DNA of 64,000 bases from Tausonia pullulans (GCA_951802195.1 OX637633.1:372001-436000); one strand, 5' to 3'; numbered from the stretch's first letter, positions 46,549 to 60,033 are shown. The notes: generated from the letters alone by a model not told the origin. Made by a program: numbers and translations.

Positions 46549-49500
46549 TGCCAGCCCTGGGCGTGGTCGACCAACGTCAGCCGGACACCGAGAACGTCAA
46601 TGGCGTGGTTGAAGAGCTCGCCGAGGATGCCTCTCGTCCCCTCAGGCCGCTGGGACCCGTCGACGAGGACAACGACGCCGGCATCAACAGGGACGAGGAA
46701 TCGGACGATGGGATCCAGATCGTCGAGATGGACGACGACAACAACACTCCGGGCGGCATCGATATTACTCGCTCAGTCGACGTTGGCATGAGCTCGGGAA
46801 CGGCCTCGCCTGCGGTTCACGTCGCTCCCGGTCTCACGGCCTTTGTCCCAGAATCCTTCCGTGTCACCGCCACTACTGCACCGCCACTGGCCGGTACCAT
46901 TGCCTCGTTTGAGCCGTCGCTTCCCAAGCAGCCTTCAACCGCTTCCCAGCTGCCGACGGCATCTGAGCTGGCCAAGCCTGAGACTCGACACGCGCTCACT
47001 CCGCCTCCGCCCCCAACCTCCTCCGTCTGGCAGACTGCTCCGCCTCTTGAAGCCGCCGGAGAGCCGTCTGTGCCTGCTCCAGCCATGTCCGACATTGCGC
47101 TTGAGCAGAGGCAGCTAACTCAAGGTGCTCCTCATCCACCGAGGGCTTTCGTCCTCGAGTCGCCGATGGAGGTCGAAGCCATCGTCAGCGATCCGTTCGA
47201 GTGGCCTTCCGCGCCGCCGCCGTCCGCTGCTGCTGCCGTTCTTGGCCGTCCACAGGACCATGAAGAGGAGGAGAGCGACGAGGAGGATGATCATGATGAC
47301 GACGACGACGACATCCAGATCCAGGGGGTGGAAGAGGATGTCGTCTCCCTTCGACCCGCGCAACAGAAGGAACCGTCGGCCGAGCCTTCCGTTGTGACTG
47401 ACAAGACGCCTACCGTCATCGTGGGCGACGATGAATACGAGCGCGAGCATGACGCTGCGATCTCGCCGCATCCGCTCCTTCACCACCCTCACCACCACCA
47501 TTTGTCTTCTGCGGCCGTAGACCTGGAGGAAAGCGAGGAGAAGGAGGAATCTTCAAGCAGCAAGGTTCACATGGCGCCGGCTCCTGGTGCAGAGGACATC
47601 GTCTTTCATCTCCCGGAGCATTCAAGGGAGACGGAGCCAGAGCCAGAGCAGAAGACTAGGACCCTTGTGGATCTGGCGGACGACGACGAGTACGAGCGCG
47701 AGCACGAGCAGGCCGTCCAGCCGCTTGGTGCGGCATCAGCGAGCGAAATCGATGTCAAAACTGGCGAGGAAGAGCAGGAGCTCAACGTCCTCGACTCTCG
47801 TCCGCACATGGTCCCTGCCCCTGGAGCCGAGGACATTCACTTCCACCTCCCCGAGCGGCGTGAGGATCCCGATGAGGAAGTCAAGAAAACGATCGCTGCC
47901 GAGAGGGAGGAGGACGAATTTGAGGAGGAGCATGAGTCCGCCATCCAGCCTCACGCTCGCCCGCCGCACTTCACGGTGGAGGTGGAGGACAGTAATGAGG
48001 AGAATATGGAGGCGCCATCCAAAATCGGGCCCGCGCCCGGCGGTGAGGACATTCACTACGAACCGCCCATGGCAGTCAAGGTGTTGAAGGAGAAATACGA
48101 CAAGCAAGGTGTGTTGAAGTGGTCCGCCGTTCTCCCATCCGGAGCCTCGCTGACACGTTTTTCCCTGTCTTCAGACGCGCCTCCCGTTCGCTCGCCTGTC
48201 AAGCAGGTACACTTTGAGGAAGTCGACGATGCCTCGGACTCTACGCTCGAGTCCTCTGCTCCTGAGTTTCAGCCCGATGTCGCGGCGATGGAACGCGAAG
48301 AGAGGTCCCAAAAAGTCCTCGACGCGCTTGCCGACATCCGTGACCGAGCGAGGGAGGAAGCCCGCGATGCGGTGCTTGTGGAAGATGACTCTGCGATGGA
48401 GGTGGAGGAGGAGGTGCCACCGACCAGTAAGTCTACCGTGAACGGTCGGTTTTCTTTCGTGAGAGTCAACAACTGATGAGCCTCTATTCTCCCTTGCTTG
48501 ATCTTCAGACGCGGAGGATTTCATCGGCTTCTCGGATTCTATCGACTCAAGGGATGTTTCCCCTGGGCTAAGACCAGAGCCAGAATCGCGCGAAGGTTCT
48601 CCGCTCTACTTCCCTCCTTCATCCGAGGACATGGTCGACGAGACCGAGGACGATGCCATCGAACACCAAGAGTCGATGCGCCTCGACGCCCCCCAATCCG
48701 TCTCTCAGGCTGCTGCTCCTGCAGCAACGCCCTTGACCGGCTTCCAGTTCGGTCAGGCGGTCTCCAGTCCAGCTCGTTCGGCCTTCCAGGGCGTCTCAAG
48801 ACTTGGTGTCTGGAATCCGAACACCCCGCCTAAGTTTGCGTCCTCGCTCGCGGAGGCTCGCAAGGGGGCGGCGGAGAGTCCCTCAACGCCCAAGGCTCAG
48901 GGCAAGGTGCGCTCTGTTGACGAGGCGAGTTATCATTCCTTTTGGTCTCATTTTTTTGGAACGCGGACACTGAACCTTAGCACGCTTGCGCTTTCAAGCT
49001 TCCTGACCCAAGCGTCGCCCCTCCGCCCACCAGTCTTCGGACGCCCACCGTCCCTCACGCCAAGGAGAGCATGCAGGTCGAGCTGTCGATCAAACCAACC
49101 AAGGCACCCTCGGGAGGGGTGGCGGCGGTTACAAGTCTTCCTGACCCGCGGGCGACCCCGCCCCCTACCGATCTTGAGGTGCCCCAAGTGCCTCACATCG
49201 AGGATAAGGAACCGAGCCTCGTTGTTGAGCCTCCATCGACAAGGCCTGCTAGCCCTGCCTCCTCCGATGGGTCGACCATGCAGTCGTCCATGACTGCGGG
49301 CATCGGCTCTCCTGGTACGGAAGTGAGTCGTTGTGCAGGGTTCTTATTCCTCTCATGCATTGCTCCAATCTGACATTTTTGGCTCTCAATAGGAATTGCA
49401 GCCTCGGCTGCCGCCTCCCAGTCCCCAGCCAATCAGCTCGATCCCGGCCTACGTCGAGCCCCTCGGCTTCAACGCGGATGTTATCTCACCGCTCCCCACC

Positions 49501-51423
49501 CCAGACCTCATCGAGTCTCAACTCGACCCGATGTTGTCTGCGGCGCTGATTGAGAACGCCGATCTCCCCGACCCTACCCTCGCGCCTCCCCCAACGACCC
49601 TCGACACCCCGGTCGTAGTCCGAGAACTCTCGCTGCCCGAGCTCAGCATATACAGCGATCCTGGAGATAGTCGGGCCCCTAGCCCTATTCACACCATCGA
49701 CATCAACGAGCACGAGGACCGCCGTGTCCCTTTCGACGCCTCTCACACAGTCCCGGACTTGGGAAAGACATCGGTCTCCATCCCCCCCTCGGCGCCGACT
49801 CCTCCGCCTCAGGAGGAGGAGGCCGACCACGATGCGAGAGCCCAGTCCGAGGAGGAACAGAGTGACGAGGTGATCGACTATGCGCTCGACCCGGAGCGGG
49901 AAGAGGGCGTCGAAAGTGGGTCAGACGACGAGGACGTCGTCGTCATGGAGGCTCAGCCGGATGAGGAGGAGCCTCAGGAGCCCAGCCTTGCCCCTGCTGC
50001 CCTGGCTCCTGTCGAGTACGCCGATGGCTCGCTCGATCTCGCAAATGACCTGGCGGACATAGACGATCCGGAGGCCTCTGAGAAGGGGCTTCAGGCAACA
50101 GTTCAGGAGGAGAAAAAGGCAGCATCGGTCGTGCTTCAGAACGCCCCATCGACGTCGACAAAAGTCTCTGAGGTCCTGACGGAGGAGCCAGAGTCCATCG
50201 ACGCCGACCCTTCGCCTCCTCGCCCGCCACCCAAGCCCTCCGGCATAGGCTCGGCTTCATCCTTTGGTCGGGCCCTCTCGTTCCATCACCACGGCCATAG
50301 CCATGGCTCGGCGGCGTCGTCTCACCTCCCATCGCGTCGGAACACAAGCGCTTCCCTGGTCTCCGTCAAGGATACCTCCTCCTCCTCCGCCGCCGCCGCT
50401 GCCACTGGCCCTAACTCAACGCCTCAACGACCTCCTCAGTCTCCGGCCGCATCTGTCTCGCTGACTCCGACAGCTGGCAGCAGCAGCAGCGCCACACAGC
50501 AGACCTCCCCCGTGACGCGCTCACAATGCCGATACCAAGTTCTCCAGCTCCCTGGCTCCTCCTCCGCCCCCAACATCTCCTTCCTCTTCGTCGCTCCGCA
50601 GTGCTGCCTCGCGAACCGCAAAGCCATTGACGAGGAGGGCGCTCGGGTCCTCCGCGAGGCGACGGACGAGGAGAACGAGAGGCGGATAGAGTTGGAGGAA
50701 GCTGGGGGGATCGATGAGGAGGTCGAGCAGTGCTTATCCAGGATTGTAGGGATCGACTTGGTAAACGAAGGGTCGGTGTTTTACCTGGGGACAGTTGCAA
50801 CGGACGGAGGAAGAGGACGGACGGACGAGACGGCGGTGGACCGACACCAACAGCAGCAACCGCGGTCTTCCAGCAGCAGCATGACCGCCGCTAGGGCTGC
50901 CTCCCCCGCTGCTGCCGTCAAGGCGCCGTTGTCCAAGGCGAGCTCCCCCTCCAAACGCAAGCTCGCGGCAGACAACGACGATGCTCCCTACCGGCCCAGC
51001 TCGGGAGGCGCCTCGGCGGCCAAGAGGCAACAGAAGGCGCGCGCATTCGCTGTTGCTGAGAATTCGGACGTCGATGACGGTGAGGCGCCAAATTCGAGCC
51101 CGACGAAGGCGCCGAGCAGCAGCCGGAATGCTGCTACGAAGCTGCGGTCCTCGGGCGGTGAAGGGAAGGGAAAGGGCAAGGAGAAGGAGAAGGCGCCCGA
51201 GTCGGTGAGGAAGGCGAAGAACAAGAGGAGCAGGGAGGACGAGGACGTGGAGAAATCGAGAACGACCTCGCTGGTCGCTGCTCAGGAAGCGGAGGAGACG
51301 GCCTCTGCTTCCGCTGATGCCGTCGGGCCGACCAATAAGAGAGCGAGGACGGAGGAAGAGGAGGGAGAGGCTGCCCCGCCACCGTCAACGCCGTCGCGGT
51401 GGAAGTTTTGGGCGAAGCGGTGA
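44594..51423 (+). CDS. Very large acidic, mostly disordered protein with an internal three-fold repeat
   Basis: About seven exons encode some 2,100 residues. No known domain is certain. The N-terminus MASSTTPFAAFPSPARPSAA leads through WVSGIEHKILEALHPKRARL to long Asp/Glu tracts (for example DDDDDDDDDD near 46,510-46,550). Three copies of a ~75-80-residue unit lie at 47,427-48,075, each with an EYEREH-like motif, then PAPGAEDIxFHLPE: PAPGAEDIVFHLPE, PAPGAEDIHFHLPE, PAPGGEDIHYEPP. Near 50,515-50,810 a compact region (RSQCRYQVLQLPG, ISFLFVAPQCCL, IDEEVEQCLSRIVGIDLVNE, GSVFYLG) looks folded. The end is basic and closes with SRWKFWAKR. Lys-rich clusters suggest a nuclear protein. Automated pipelines often label such proteins 'proteophosphoglycan', which carries no functional meaning. 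Confidence 0.8.
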
Positions 51424-51520
51424 TTCGTACCAACAGATGTCTCAAGTGTGCTCGCTCGTCTTGTCTGAAGATAACATCATGAAACATACACACACAATCC
51501 CTCTCGCGCGCTCCATCCAT

Positions 51521-54007
51521 CTAGCCCTGCTCCGAGTAGATCTGATAGGAGGAGCACAGACAAAGTCAGTCCTCGGGTTTCAATACAAAAGAGAGAAGGA
51601 AAGCGCACCTTGATCGTCTTGTCCGCTCCACCCGTTAGGAGCCTCGTTCCCGTCCGGTCGAACGTCGAGCAGAAGATACCGCTCTCAGCGTCGAGCGACC
51701 CTGGCTGGGGAACGTCGATGATGTGCTGGAAAGGCTTGCCCGAGGCGTAGTCCCAGAGAGTGGCCGTGCCATTGTCACCTACGGGAGAGGATGAGTGTGA
51801 GAGGAGAACGGGCAAGCGAGAGAACGGCGGGAGCAAGGGATAACGCACCACCGGAGAAGAGGACGCCGGCGTCGTTGACCGACATCGTGTTGATGATGGC
51901 GTCGTGACCAGAGAAGTTGTGGACGAACGATCCCTCGGGGCATTTCCATTTTTTTATGCTGTGAAGAGCAAAGAATCGGATCAGCCCCTCTTTTCTCCCA
52001 CGTCCCACCTCGTCACTACTCACTTGTTGCCTCCCGCCGAACCTGAAGCAAACGAATACTCAATCGGGTGTACCGCCAACGCGCGAACCGACTTCTTGTG
52101 GTGCGTAAGCGTCGTCATGGTCTTTCCAGCCGCCAGATCCCAGAGCCGGATCGTCGAGTCCATAGAACCTGTGATGACCTGAGGGTCCGACTCCTGGCAC
52201 TTGACATCGGCGATGGTACCCGTGTGGCCTGTGAGGGCGTGAACTTGGGCTTTGGTCCGCATATCCCACACCCGGGCAGTCGCGTCTCGGCCCGCGGTGA
52301 CGAGAACGTCGAGAGTCGGATGGAGGCTGGGAGAAAGGGAAAGGGATTAGCGACTAGACTGTGGTCCATCTGTGGGGCTAGGAAGCGACTCACTCAAGCG
52401 AGTAGACGCCAGAGAGATGACCGTGGTATTGTCGAATAACCTTGTTGGTCTCAAGATCCCAGCATTTGACCATCTGCGGAAGGAGAAGGAAAGGGGTAAG
52501 TCAAAGAAAGACGCACTTGCTGCTGCTGCCGCCGCCGCACCTTGTCCTCTCCCGCCGAGAACAGGTACGGGTGTCTCGGCGAGACAGCGAGACCTCGAAC
52601 CGTGGAGATGTGACCCGTGAGGGAGAGCTTGAGCTCTCCCGAAGCCAAATCCCAGACCTTGATAACGCGGTCTCCCGCGCCAGTGCAGAACCACTGATTC
52701 CCTGGCTCGACAGCGATAGATCGGACCCAGCCAAGGTGGCCCGAGATGACGCGGGTGAGCTTCCCTATAAATCGAAAAGAGAGGCCAGCTCAGTCCTGCG
52801 AAGGAGAAAGATGAAACGGTTAAAAGGAAACGCACATTGCGGGTGGTACTCAGGTTTGACGTCGCGAGCCTCCTTGCGCTTCATGAGCTGTTGAGAAAGC
52901 TTGGAGCCGTGGTCGCCTCCCTCGGCGGCGAAGCCTTGGGAGTGACGGTAGGCGATGAGGGATTTTGAGGGGGCGTTGGCGGATGCGCTGAGAGAATGAA
53001 GAGAATGAAGAGGGAAGCGCGCGGTCAGAGAATGTCGCGTCGAGGCGGCGGAGGACTGCGCCGGACGGCATCCAAGATTGGCTGTGTATGCATCTGAGAG
53101 GACCACATAGGGCTGCGCTCTGCTAAAAGGAAGTATAGCGCTGGCAGTATAGCAGCACGGCACTCGAGACGAAGATGGTTACGCGAAAGTCGTCGCAGGC
53201 ACGACGTGCAACACACACCCAAATCCAACAGCTTAGACCGGCGGGAGCTCCTCCATTCAGGAGAGACGCAGGCTTAGAGATTTTAGCTGGGAGCTTCTAT
53301 AAAGTGCCTGAGCACGCCGAGTCTTTGTTGAGTGAAGTAACGGCTGGCCCAGCGAAGGACGCGCGAGAACGCGAACGAAGACCACCGGTGCCGTACCGTC
53401 AACATCGTACTCTAAAAGTCTCCCGTTCGCAAGGAAGAGGGGGTTCAATAGAGACACTTGGTGAAGTGGATCCTCTCTTCGATAGAGAGACTGGAACCGG
53501 CCACCAAGATGAAAGCGGGAAGGGACGGGTCGAGGAGCGAGACGCGCTCGCAACTTACCTTGACGGCGACGGCCCTCCAGCCTTGTCCCGCTTGACGTCC
53601 TCGATCATCAGTCCGACCTTGCCTCCATCCTCAATCATTCGAGGCCGCTTGGGCCCAACGCCCGAGGCGGCGAGGCTAGGCGGGAGAACCTGGCAGTCCT
53701 TGTACTCGGAGCTCAGTTTGGACTGGATGCCAGCCCGGATGCTGTGTGGCAGAGGCGGGTGGAATTAGCTCTTGGTCGAACCAGCTCTCCATTTAGAAGC
53801 GAACAAGGAAAGATGAGGAGAGGGAACGCACGAAGGCTCGTCTTTGGGAAGCGTGAGGGAGACCTCGGACAGGAAGACGGTGCGCGTCCGCTTAACCGAC
53901 TTGCGGAGGAGCGACTCGAGCGGGGGAAGGGAAGGCGTCGAGGCGGATGCGGTCTCGTCTGCGTCCGAGGCAGGGGCTGCTGCTGGGGCGGGGGAGACGT
54001 CGGCCAT
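51521..54007 (-). CDS. PRP46: Pleiotropic regulator 1 / Prp46, WD40 spliceosome protein
   Basis: This is a core member of the Prp19/NTC complex, needed for catalytic activation of the spliceosome. A ~190-residue N-terminal region ([36 protein letters not shown]) precedes seven WD repeats over many exons. Seen are [123 protein letters not shown] and [15 protein letters not shown] at the end. The [12 protein letters not shown] string is characteristic of PLRG1/Prp46. A poly-C run of about 14 bases ends roughly 10 nt before the ATG. The gene is divergent from VMA6 across 355 bp. Confidence 0.92.
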
Positions 54008-54361
54008 GTTATTGGAGGGGGGGGGGGGGGAGTGGAGTGGTTGACGGTCGAGGGAGAGAGATCCAGCGGAGAGGCGCGAAGGGGGAGGGAACCAACGGCC
54101 TACTCGTCGCGTGCAAGGCAAACGCGACGACATATCTATCACCATCTCAATCCACTCAGGAATAAGATGGATTTAGATGCTGGTCATCATACAATCACGT
54201 TCTGGCTACTCTCTGGACTATATCGGTCGATGGATGGACCTTCCGTCGTCAGGGCGACTCGCCGGCCGCCTCCGTTGGGTCGCTCTAGCCAGCTAGCATC
54301 ATGCTCGCCCGAACCACCATCAACCCCTTCTCCGTCACGTCTTCGCTCCTTCTCGTACACG
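54008..54361. promoter_or_regulatory. Shared divergent promoter PRP46 / VMA6
   Basis: About 355 bp separates the two start codons and must hold both promoters and 5' UTRs. The poly-G/poly-C run at about 54,017-54,030 is in the PRP46 leader. No specific factor site was recognised. Confidence 0.5.
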
Positions 54362-56302
54362 ATGGAGTCTCTCTTCTTCAACGTGCGTGGGCTTGCTTCG
54401 TCCCTCACAGTGCCAATGTCGAGAGACGAGAAGAGAAGCCGCGCTCGCACCGGTCGCACTTCCCCGCCCGATCTCGCTACGAGCCGAGCACCCGCGCCGT
54501 TGAGGTCGGCCAGAATCAGAGACCACGATCTGTGGGCTCGTTAGAGCTACTCGGGTCAAGTGTCTCTCTCCAGTGCCCCTCGTGGATCCGGGAGGGACCT
54601 CGTAGCCTCTCGCACGCCCATGCATGCCCCTTGCTGAGCCCCTCTCGCTGACCTCGCAACTTACCTTGTACTCTTCGCTCGCTCTCCAGGCCGATGCTGG
54701 GTTCCTTGAGGGAGTTGTTCGTGGATATAAGAACGGCCTCCTCACCCAGGCCAACTACAACAACCTCACACAATGCGAGACGCTCGAGGGTCCGTCCCTG
54801 CCCCCCTACTTCTGTAGAGGTTGCACGTTCCACCTGCTCAATCGCTCTCTCGTTTGGTCAGATTTCCGACTGCAGCTCTCCTCGACGGACTACGGGGGCT
54901 TCCTCGCCAATGAGCCGCTCCCGATCAGCACAGCGACCATCGCCGACAAGGTATGTTGCCGCTCTCTGGCGGCAGCAGGTCCAAGCGAGGGACCACTGAT
55001 CTGATGTCCTGCACTCTATTAACTCCTCTGGCTCACCGCTTTCAGGCCACCGAGAAGCTTGTTTCTGAGTTCAACTTCATCCGTTCTAACGCCGTCGAGC
55101 CTCTCTCGACGTTCCTGGACTACATGACGTACGTCTCGGGGCCGCGCGCTCTCACTTGCTCATTCATCAGTCCCTTGAAACCGACGCTCATCCCTCCAGG
55201 TACGCCTACATGATCGACAATGTCATCCTCCTCACGCTCGGCACGCTCCACGAGCGCGACACCCGCGAGCTCCTCGATCGGTGTCACCCGCTGGGCGTAT
55301 TTGAGACGATGCCGGCGCTGTGCGTGGCGACCAACGTTGAGGAGCTCTACCAGAGTGTCCTTGTCGAGACACCCTTAGGTGAGTGATGAGCGTGTGCGCA
55401 TATTCTAACGTGCACGCCCTCACTGCTGACTTTTGCTCTAGCCCCCTACTTCCGGGACTGTCTTTCGGCCCAGGACCTCGACGACCTCAACATTGAGATC
55501 ATTCGCAACACGCTGTACAAATCATACCTCGAGGACTTCCATCGCTTCGTCCAGACGCTTCCCTCCCCCACCTCGGAGATCATGTCCCGCTTGCTCTGCT
55601 TCGAGGCTGACCGAAGGTCGATCAACATCACCCTCAACTCGTTCGGCACCGACCTTTCGAAGGAGCGTCGGGCCAAGCTTTTCCCGGCTATTGGAAGGCT
55701 CTACCCAGCGGGTAACGATGCACTCGCGAGGGCCGACGACGTCGATCAGGTCAAGGCAGCCTGTGAGGGCGTAAGCGAGTACAGGAGGTGCGTTGGCATC
55801 GTGGTGGGGTGAGGGACAGAGTGGGACTGCTCGGCTGATCACGCGTCATGCATCACAGCTTTTTTGACGGTAACCCAGGAGCCCAGGATGAGGGAGGCAT
55901 GAGCCTCGAGGACCGTTTCTTCCGGTGAACTCGCTTGCCTTGTCTCTTCTACTCGCCACGCTGACCGATCTTCATGCCCCAGGTACGACGTCGAGCTCAA
56001 CAAGAAGACGTTCCTCCAGCAATTCCAGTATGGCGTTTTCTACTCATTCGTCAAGCTCAAGGAGCAAGAGATTCGGAGTCTGACGTGGATCGCCGAGTGC
56101 GTCCCTGCTTTTCTTTCTCTCGTTTGATTCCGATGACGGAGCTGACCCTTGCTTGATTCGGAAAAGATGCATTGCCCAGGACGCAAAGGACCGGATCAAC
56201 GATTTTGTCGTGAGTCGTCCCTTCATTCGCTCGCTCGATTATCCGCCTTCGGTTTGGACGCTGATCTCATTATCTCTTGCGCCCTCTTAGCCTCTTTGGT
56301 AG
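54362..56302 (+). CDS. VMA6: V-type ATPase V0 subunit d (Vma6)
   Basis: Subunit d sits on the cytosolic face of the V0 rotor and couples it to the central stalk of the vacuolar proton pump. The reading gives about 355 residues, the family's size: [174 protein letters not shown] and NDFVPLW at the end. About nine exons; the first encodes only seven residues and is followed by an intron of about 300 nt. The last exon encodes only Pro-Leu-Trp and the stop. Confidence 0.95.
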
Positions 56303-56582
56303 ATTTTGAGAGAGAGTTCCCCTGGTTGTTTGCGTCGTCCCGTGCTCTTCCGTGTTAGTATACATGGCCTCGCCTCCTTCTCAATCCCGAATAAGCGGCT
56401 CGTCACTCGACCGCGGTCCGCCAGAGAACCGCAATAGGAGGGCTGGAGAGACGGGAGAGCATATGCCATCGTGCCATAGGATTAATTAAAAGCAAGCGAG
56501 ACGGGGTCGTGAAAAATAAAGAGAATAAAGGGTAAAAGTGAGGATAGATCTACAACATCTAAAAGGACAAATTGTCAACCCA

Positions 56583-59500
56583 TCACGGCAGTTTCCACCC
56601 AACTTCGACCGTCACGCTTTTCCCTGCCTCTCCTCCCTGGGGCAGTGGGACGTCGAGCTTGACACCACTACCTGTCGCTGTCGTGATGGAGCACATTGAG
56701 GATGGAAGCGACGCGCAGCTCGCGGACCACCCGGCGATGGAGACGATGAACGCCAGATGGGACAGGAGTTGCGTTGGGTCGGACAAGGTGATTGCAATGC
56801 TGAGGGTGTTTGCGTCGTCGTTGGTAGTAGTGATTGGGGAGGACGGGGTAAAGAGGAAAATGGCGGGGAACGTGGAAGTGACGTCAAACGTTGTCGATGT
56901 GGATGTCGCAGTCGGCCAACCGATCGTACTGAGCGGAACATTGGCCGTCTGACCTGCCGTCCAGAACACAAGGGAGAGGTACTCTTCCCCCGCTACCCCG
57001 CTCGTGTCCTTAGTGAGCCCCTTGATCGGGAGGATCGCTGACTGCGTCTGAACGCCTGCGATATCGGTCGAGGGGATGATCGCATAAGAGAAGCTCGTGT
57101 CGTAGGCTGCTGGTGGGATCGTCGTGTACGCGGAGAAAAGGGAGACGGTCGAGACGCCCGCAGTGGACGTAGAGATTTCGGACCAATTCCCCGTCCTCTT
57201 CCCCGAGAAGAGCGTGAGGTTGAGCGGAGAAGAGGGGGACAGCGAGGTGTAGCCCGTGCTGTCGTGCCAGAGCGTCTGGGCAGGGGTATAGTCCGCCGTA
57301 GCGGATTCAACATACGGCTGGCCATCGACGAGGATCCTACCCGTGGTCGAGAGCCGGCGATTGTCAAGGACGGCGATGACGGGGTCCTTAGACTTGATGG
57401 AGGACAGAGTGACGATGGTTGAGGCGTTGAGGAAGAAGACGGCCTTGCGGTAGGCTAGAGCGTCCGCTCCCTTTTTCGCCCGAGGGTCCACAAAATCCAT
57501 AGCGGTCGTCCCAAGCCATCCGTCTGAGGCCGAGCCGACGAATGACTTGGTGCCCGTGACGGTGACGTTGTCCGACTTGGGTCGCTTGGCGAGCAGTGTT
57601 GTCGTTGTCCCCGGGATGAGATTCCAGTCCCAGGCGGCCTGAATATCCTTGTATTCTATGCCGGATGCGTACGTGTAGAGCGATCCAATGCCGAGGTTGA
57701 ATCCATACGGGTTGGCGCCGTTGATGTGCTCCGAGTTGGTCGATCGAGTTGAAAGAAGCTTGATTGTCTGAATATAGTCGCTCCGGCGGTGGACCTAGAA
57801 AACCGAGAAAAAGAGCATTCAGCAGAGGGCAGGCGAGCAGAAAGGCGAATCCTCGCGGTACCTGGAAATCCGACGCCCAGAACGCCCGGTTGCCGTTCAA
57901 CTGGCCAGAGTTGGCAGACTGAGCGGTCCCGTTGGAGAGTAGCCGCTGGACGGTAGGCTTGAGGTCGAGATCCCCCTCAAAGTCGGCTGTCGCAGCAGCG
58001 AGCTTGGTGATATTAACGTTGATATCGCTCGTCGCCTGGAGATCGGAGGTTGGGAACGCGATGAAGCGACCGACGACGTTCTGATGGGGCGAACAACGTC
58101 AGCTCTGGTCTCACAACTGGAACAAGTGACTAGAGAGCTCACAAGATCCCAGTGCTCGGCCTGCGTATCGGTGTCAGTGTAGATCATCCACTCGCTCGCT
58201 TGGACGTCGCGGGCAAAAGCAGCGCGAGCCGAGGCGTTGGCAGCAACCGATGTGCCCATGGCATTCGCTTGGAGCTGAACAAAAGCGTTGAGCTGAGAAC
58301 CAAGGGGAAGGAATTAGCAACTTGTCAGGTGCGGGCATAATGAGGAGAGGGAGACCAACTAGGTCCTTGCCTGTTAACATAGAAGATATATACAGGGTTA
58401 GATCGAACATCCTAGTGCAGGGACAGGCTCAACAGTCTCGCATACCGTAGTTGCCCTGGTATAGAATCCCCTTATGCTGGAGGAACGATCCGTCGCGATG
58501 GATGCCGTCCGCCTGGGGCTCATCGGAGAACTAAATGCCAGTTTGCTAGGGTCAGCGACAGCGAGCGGGCCGGGAAGACGCAAGAGCAACGATCACCAAC
58601 CGAGATGACCCCCATTGCTTGCGCCATTGCATTCAGAAGAATCGATGTACTGTTCATGTAGAGAGCCATGGAGACGCTGTTTTGCATGACCTGAAGAGTG
58701 AGTGGGGGGCCGCTGATCAGATGCTGGAACGAGATGACGAGGGCAAACGAAACAGCGGCTTACTCCAATGCGCTGTGAGATGAACAAGCGACAAGGCACT
58801 ACTCATCAGGTCCGATCATTGTCGGGCGATACGGAAAACAAGCAATCCCCGGCTCACGTTCGCGCCTGTCAGGTATCCGACCGAGTCCATTGGCTTTCCG
58901 CTTAGATCCCAGACCCGCTTTGGAATGAGTTCGCATCCGGTCCGCTGGGAGCCCGTGAGAGCGTTGTCGAGAAGGAGGCAGGCCGTCGAGACGAGGTTGG
59001 GGATGAGGATCGTGTTGGCGAACCAGTTCTGTGACGGATATCGCCCACCCGCGTGCGTTCAGTCATTTGTTCTACGTGGTGATGGTAAGTACGCGGAGGT
59101 CCCGGCTCACCGGGTTCCACATGCCGGGCGATCCACAGGGGCAGTTGTGCTTACTGGGGAGAGAAAGGGAGGAGGATGTCTTTCAGCTTTCGCGTCCGTA
59201 ACGAGGGCCGGCCCGAGTTGGTCCGGGCGGCGTCGACCGACAGCTGAACAACACAAGGAATACGGCCGAGATGCTCACGGGTCGCCTCCCTTGCCGATGC
59301 AGGCCTGGAGAGTGAGATCATGAGCGAACCACCAGTCCATGGCCTTCGATGTGGTGGCGAGAAGAGCAGGCGAGCCAGCCGACGACGGAGGAGCCGAGGG
59401 GTTCAAGCCAGACCAGACTGAGGCGAGGGCGATGATCCGGTTCCAATGCTCCTGAGCCGGCCAGTTTGCCCTCTCTGATGAGATGTCGATCCCGCGTCAG

Positions 59501-60033
59501 CCATCGCACTCAGAAAGAGCTCATGAAGATAAGAGCCACCCACGAGCGTCACAACCCGAGGTGTAGTCGACGTCTGGCCACTGGCCGGCGGTCGTCAGAG
59601 TCGCAACGAACGTGGACGACGCTGTGGCAGCCACGAGGTCATCGGTCTCGACGGCGAGCGCGAAGCTCTTCCTCCGACGTTCCTTGATGAGCTCAAACTC
59701 AGTCGAGGAGGCGGTCGTGTTCCGGTTGAAAGGCTGTGCTGCCGTGTTGGTCGACTTGCCGTTGGCGTTGCGACGGGAAAGGACGAGACCGAGGGCCGTT
59801 GAGAGGATGACAGCTAAGACAAGGGCGAGAGAAGCAACGCCGAAGCAGAACCGTCGAGGATGACGCTTCCGCCAGCTGCTGGCGGAGGCAGAAGCAATCA
59901 TCGACAGGAGAGACGGGGATGGCGATAGGTGTTGGGCTGCTGCTGGGATGATGTTTGTTGGGGGGATGAGTGGAGCGACAAGCGAACGGAACGTTAATGC
60001 CGAGAGGGGAGAGACAGGCACGATTCCCTCCAT
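56583..60033 (-). CDS. Polysaccharide lyase family 8 enzyme with N-terminal membrane anchor
   Basis: PL8 enzymes cleave uronic-acid polymers (hyaluronan, chondroitin, xanthan-type) by beta-elimination. Family landmarks are in order: SVGYLTGAN (catalytic Asn), DGSFLQHKGILYQGNYG (catalytic His, and Tyr nine residues later), NVVGRFIAFPTSD, STRSTNSEHINGANPYGF (usual SxRxxNYExINGEN), YKDIQAAWDWNLIPGTTT, and C-terminal beta-sandwich domains ending VTVEVGWKLP. Unlike secreted lyases it starts with a cytosolic stretch, basic KRHPRR and a hydrophobic helix (CFGVASLALVLAVILSTALG), so a type-II membrane protein or uncleaved anchor is likely. About ten exons. The start could be the ATG at 60,033 or at 59,901; both keep the anchor. 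Natural substrate unknown. Confidence 0.88.
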
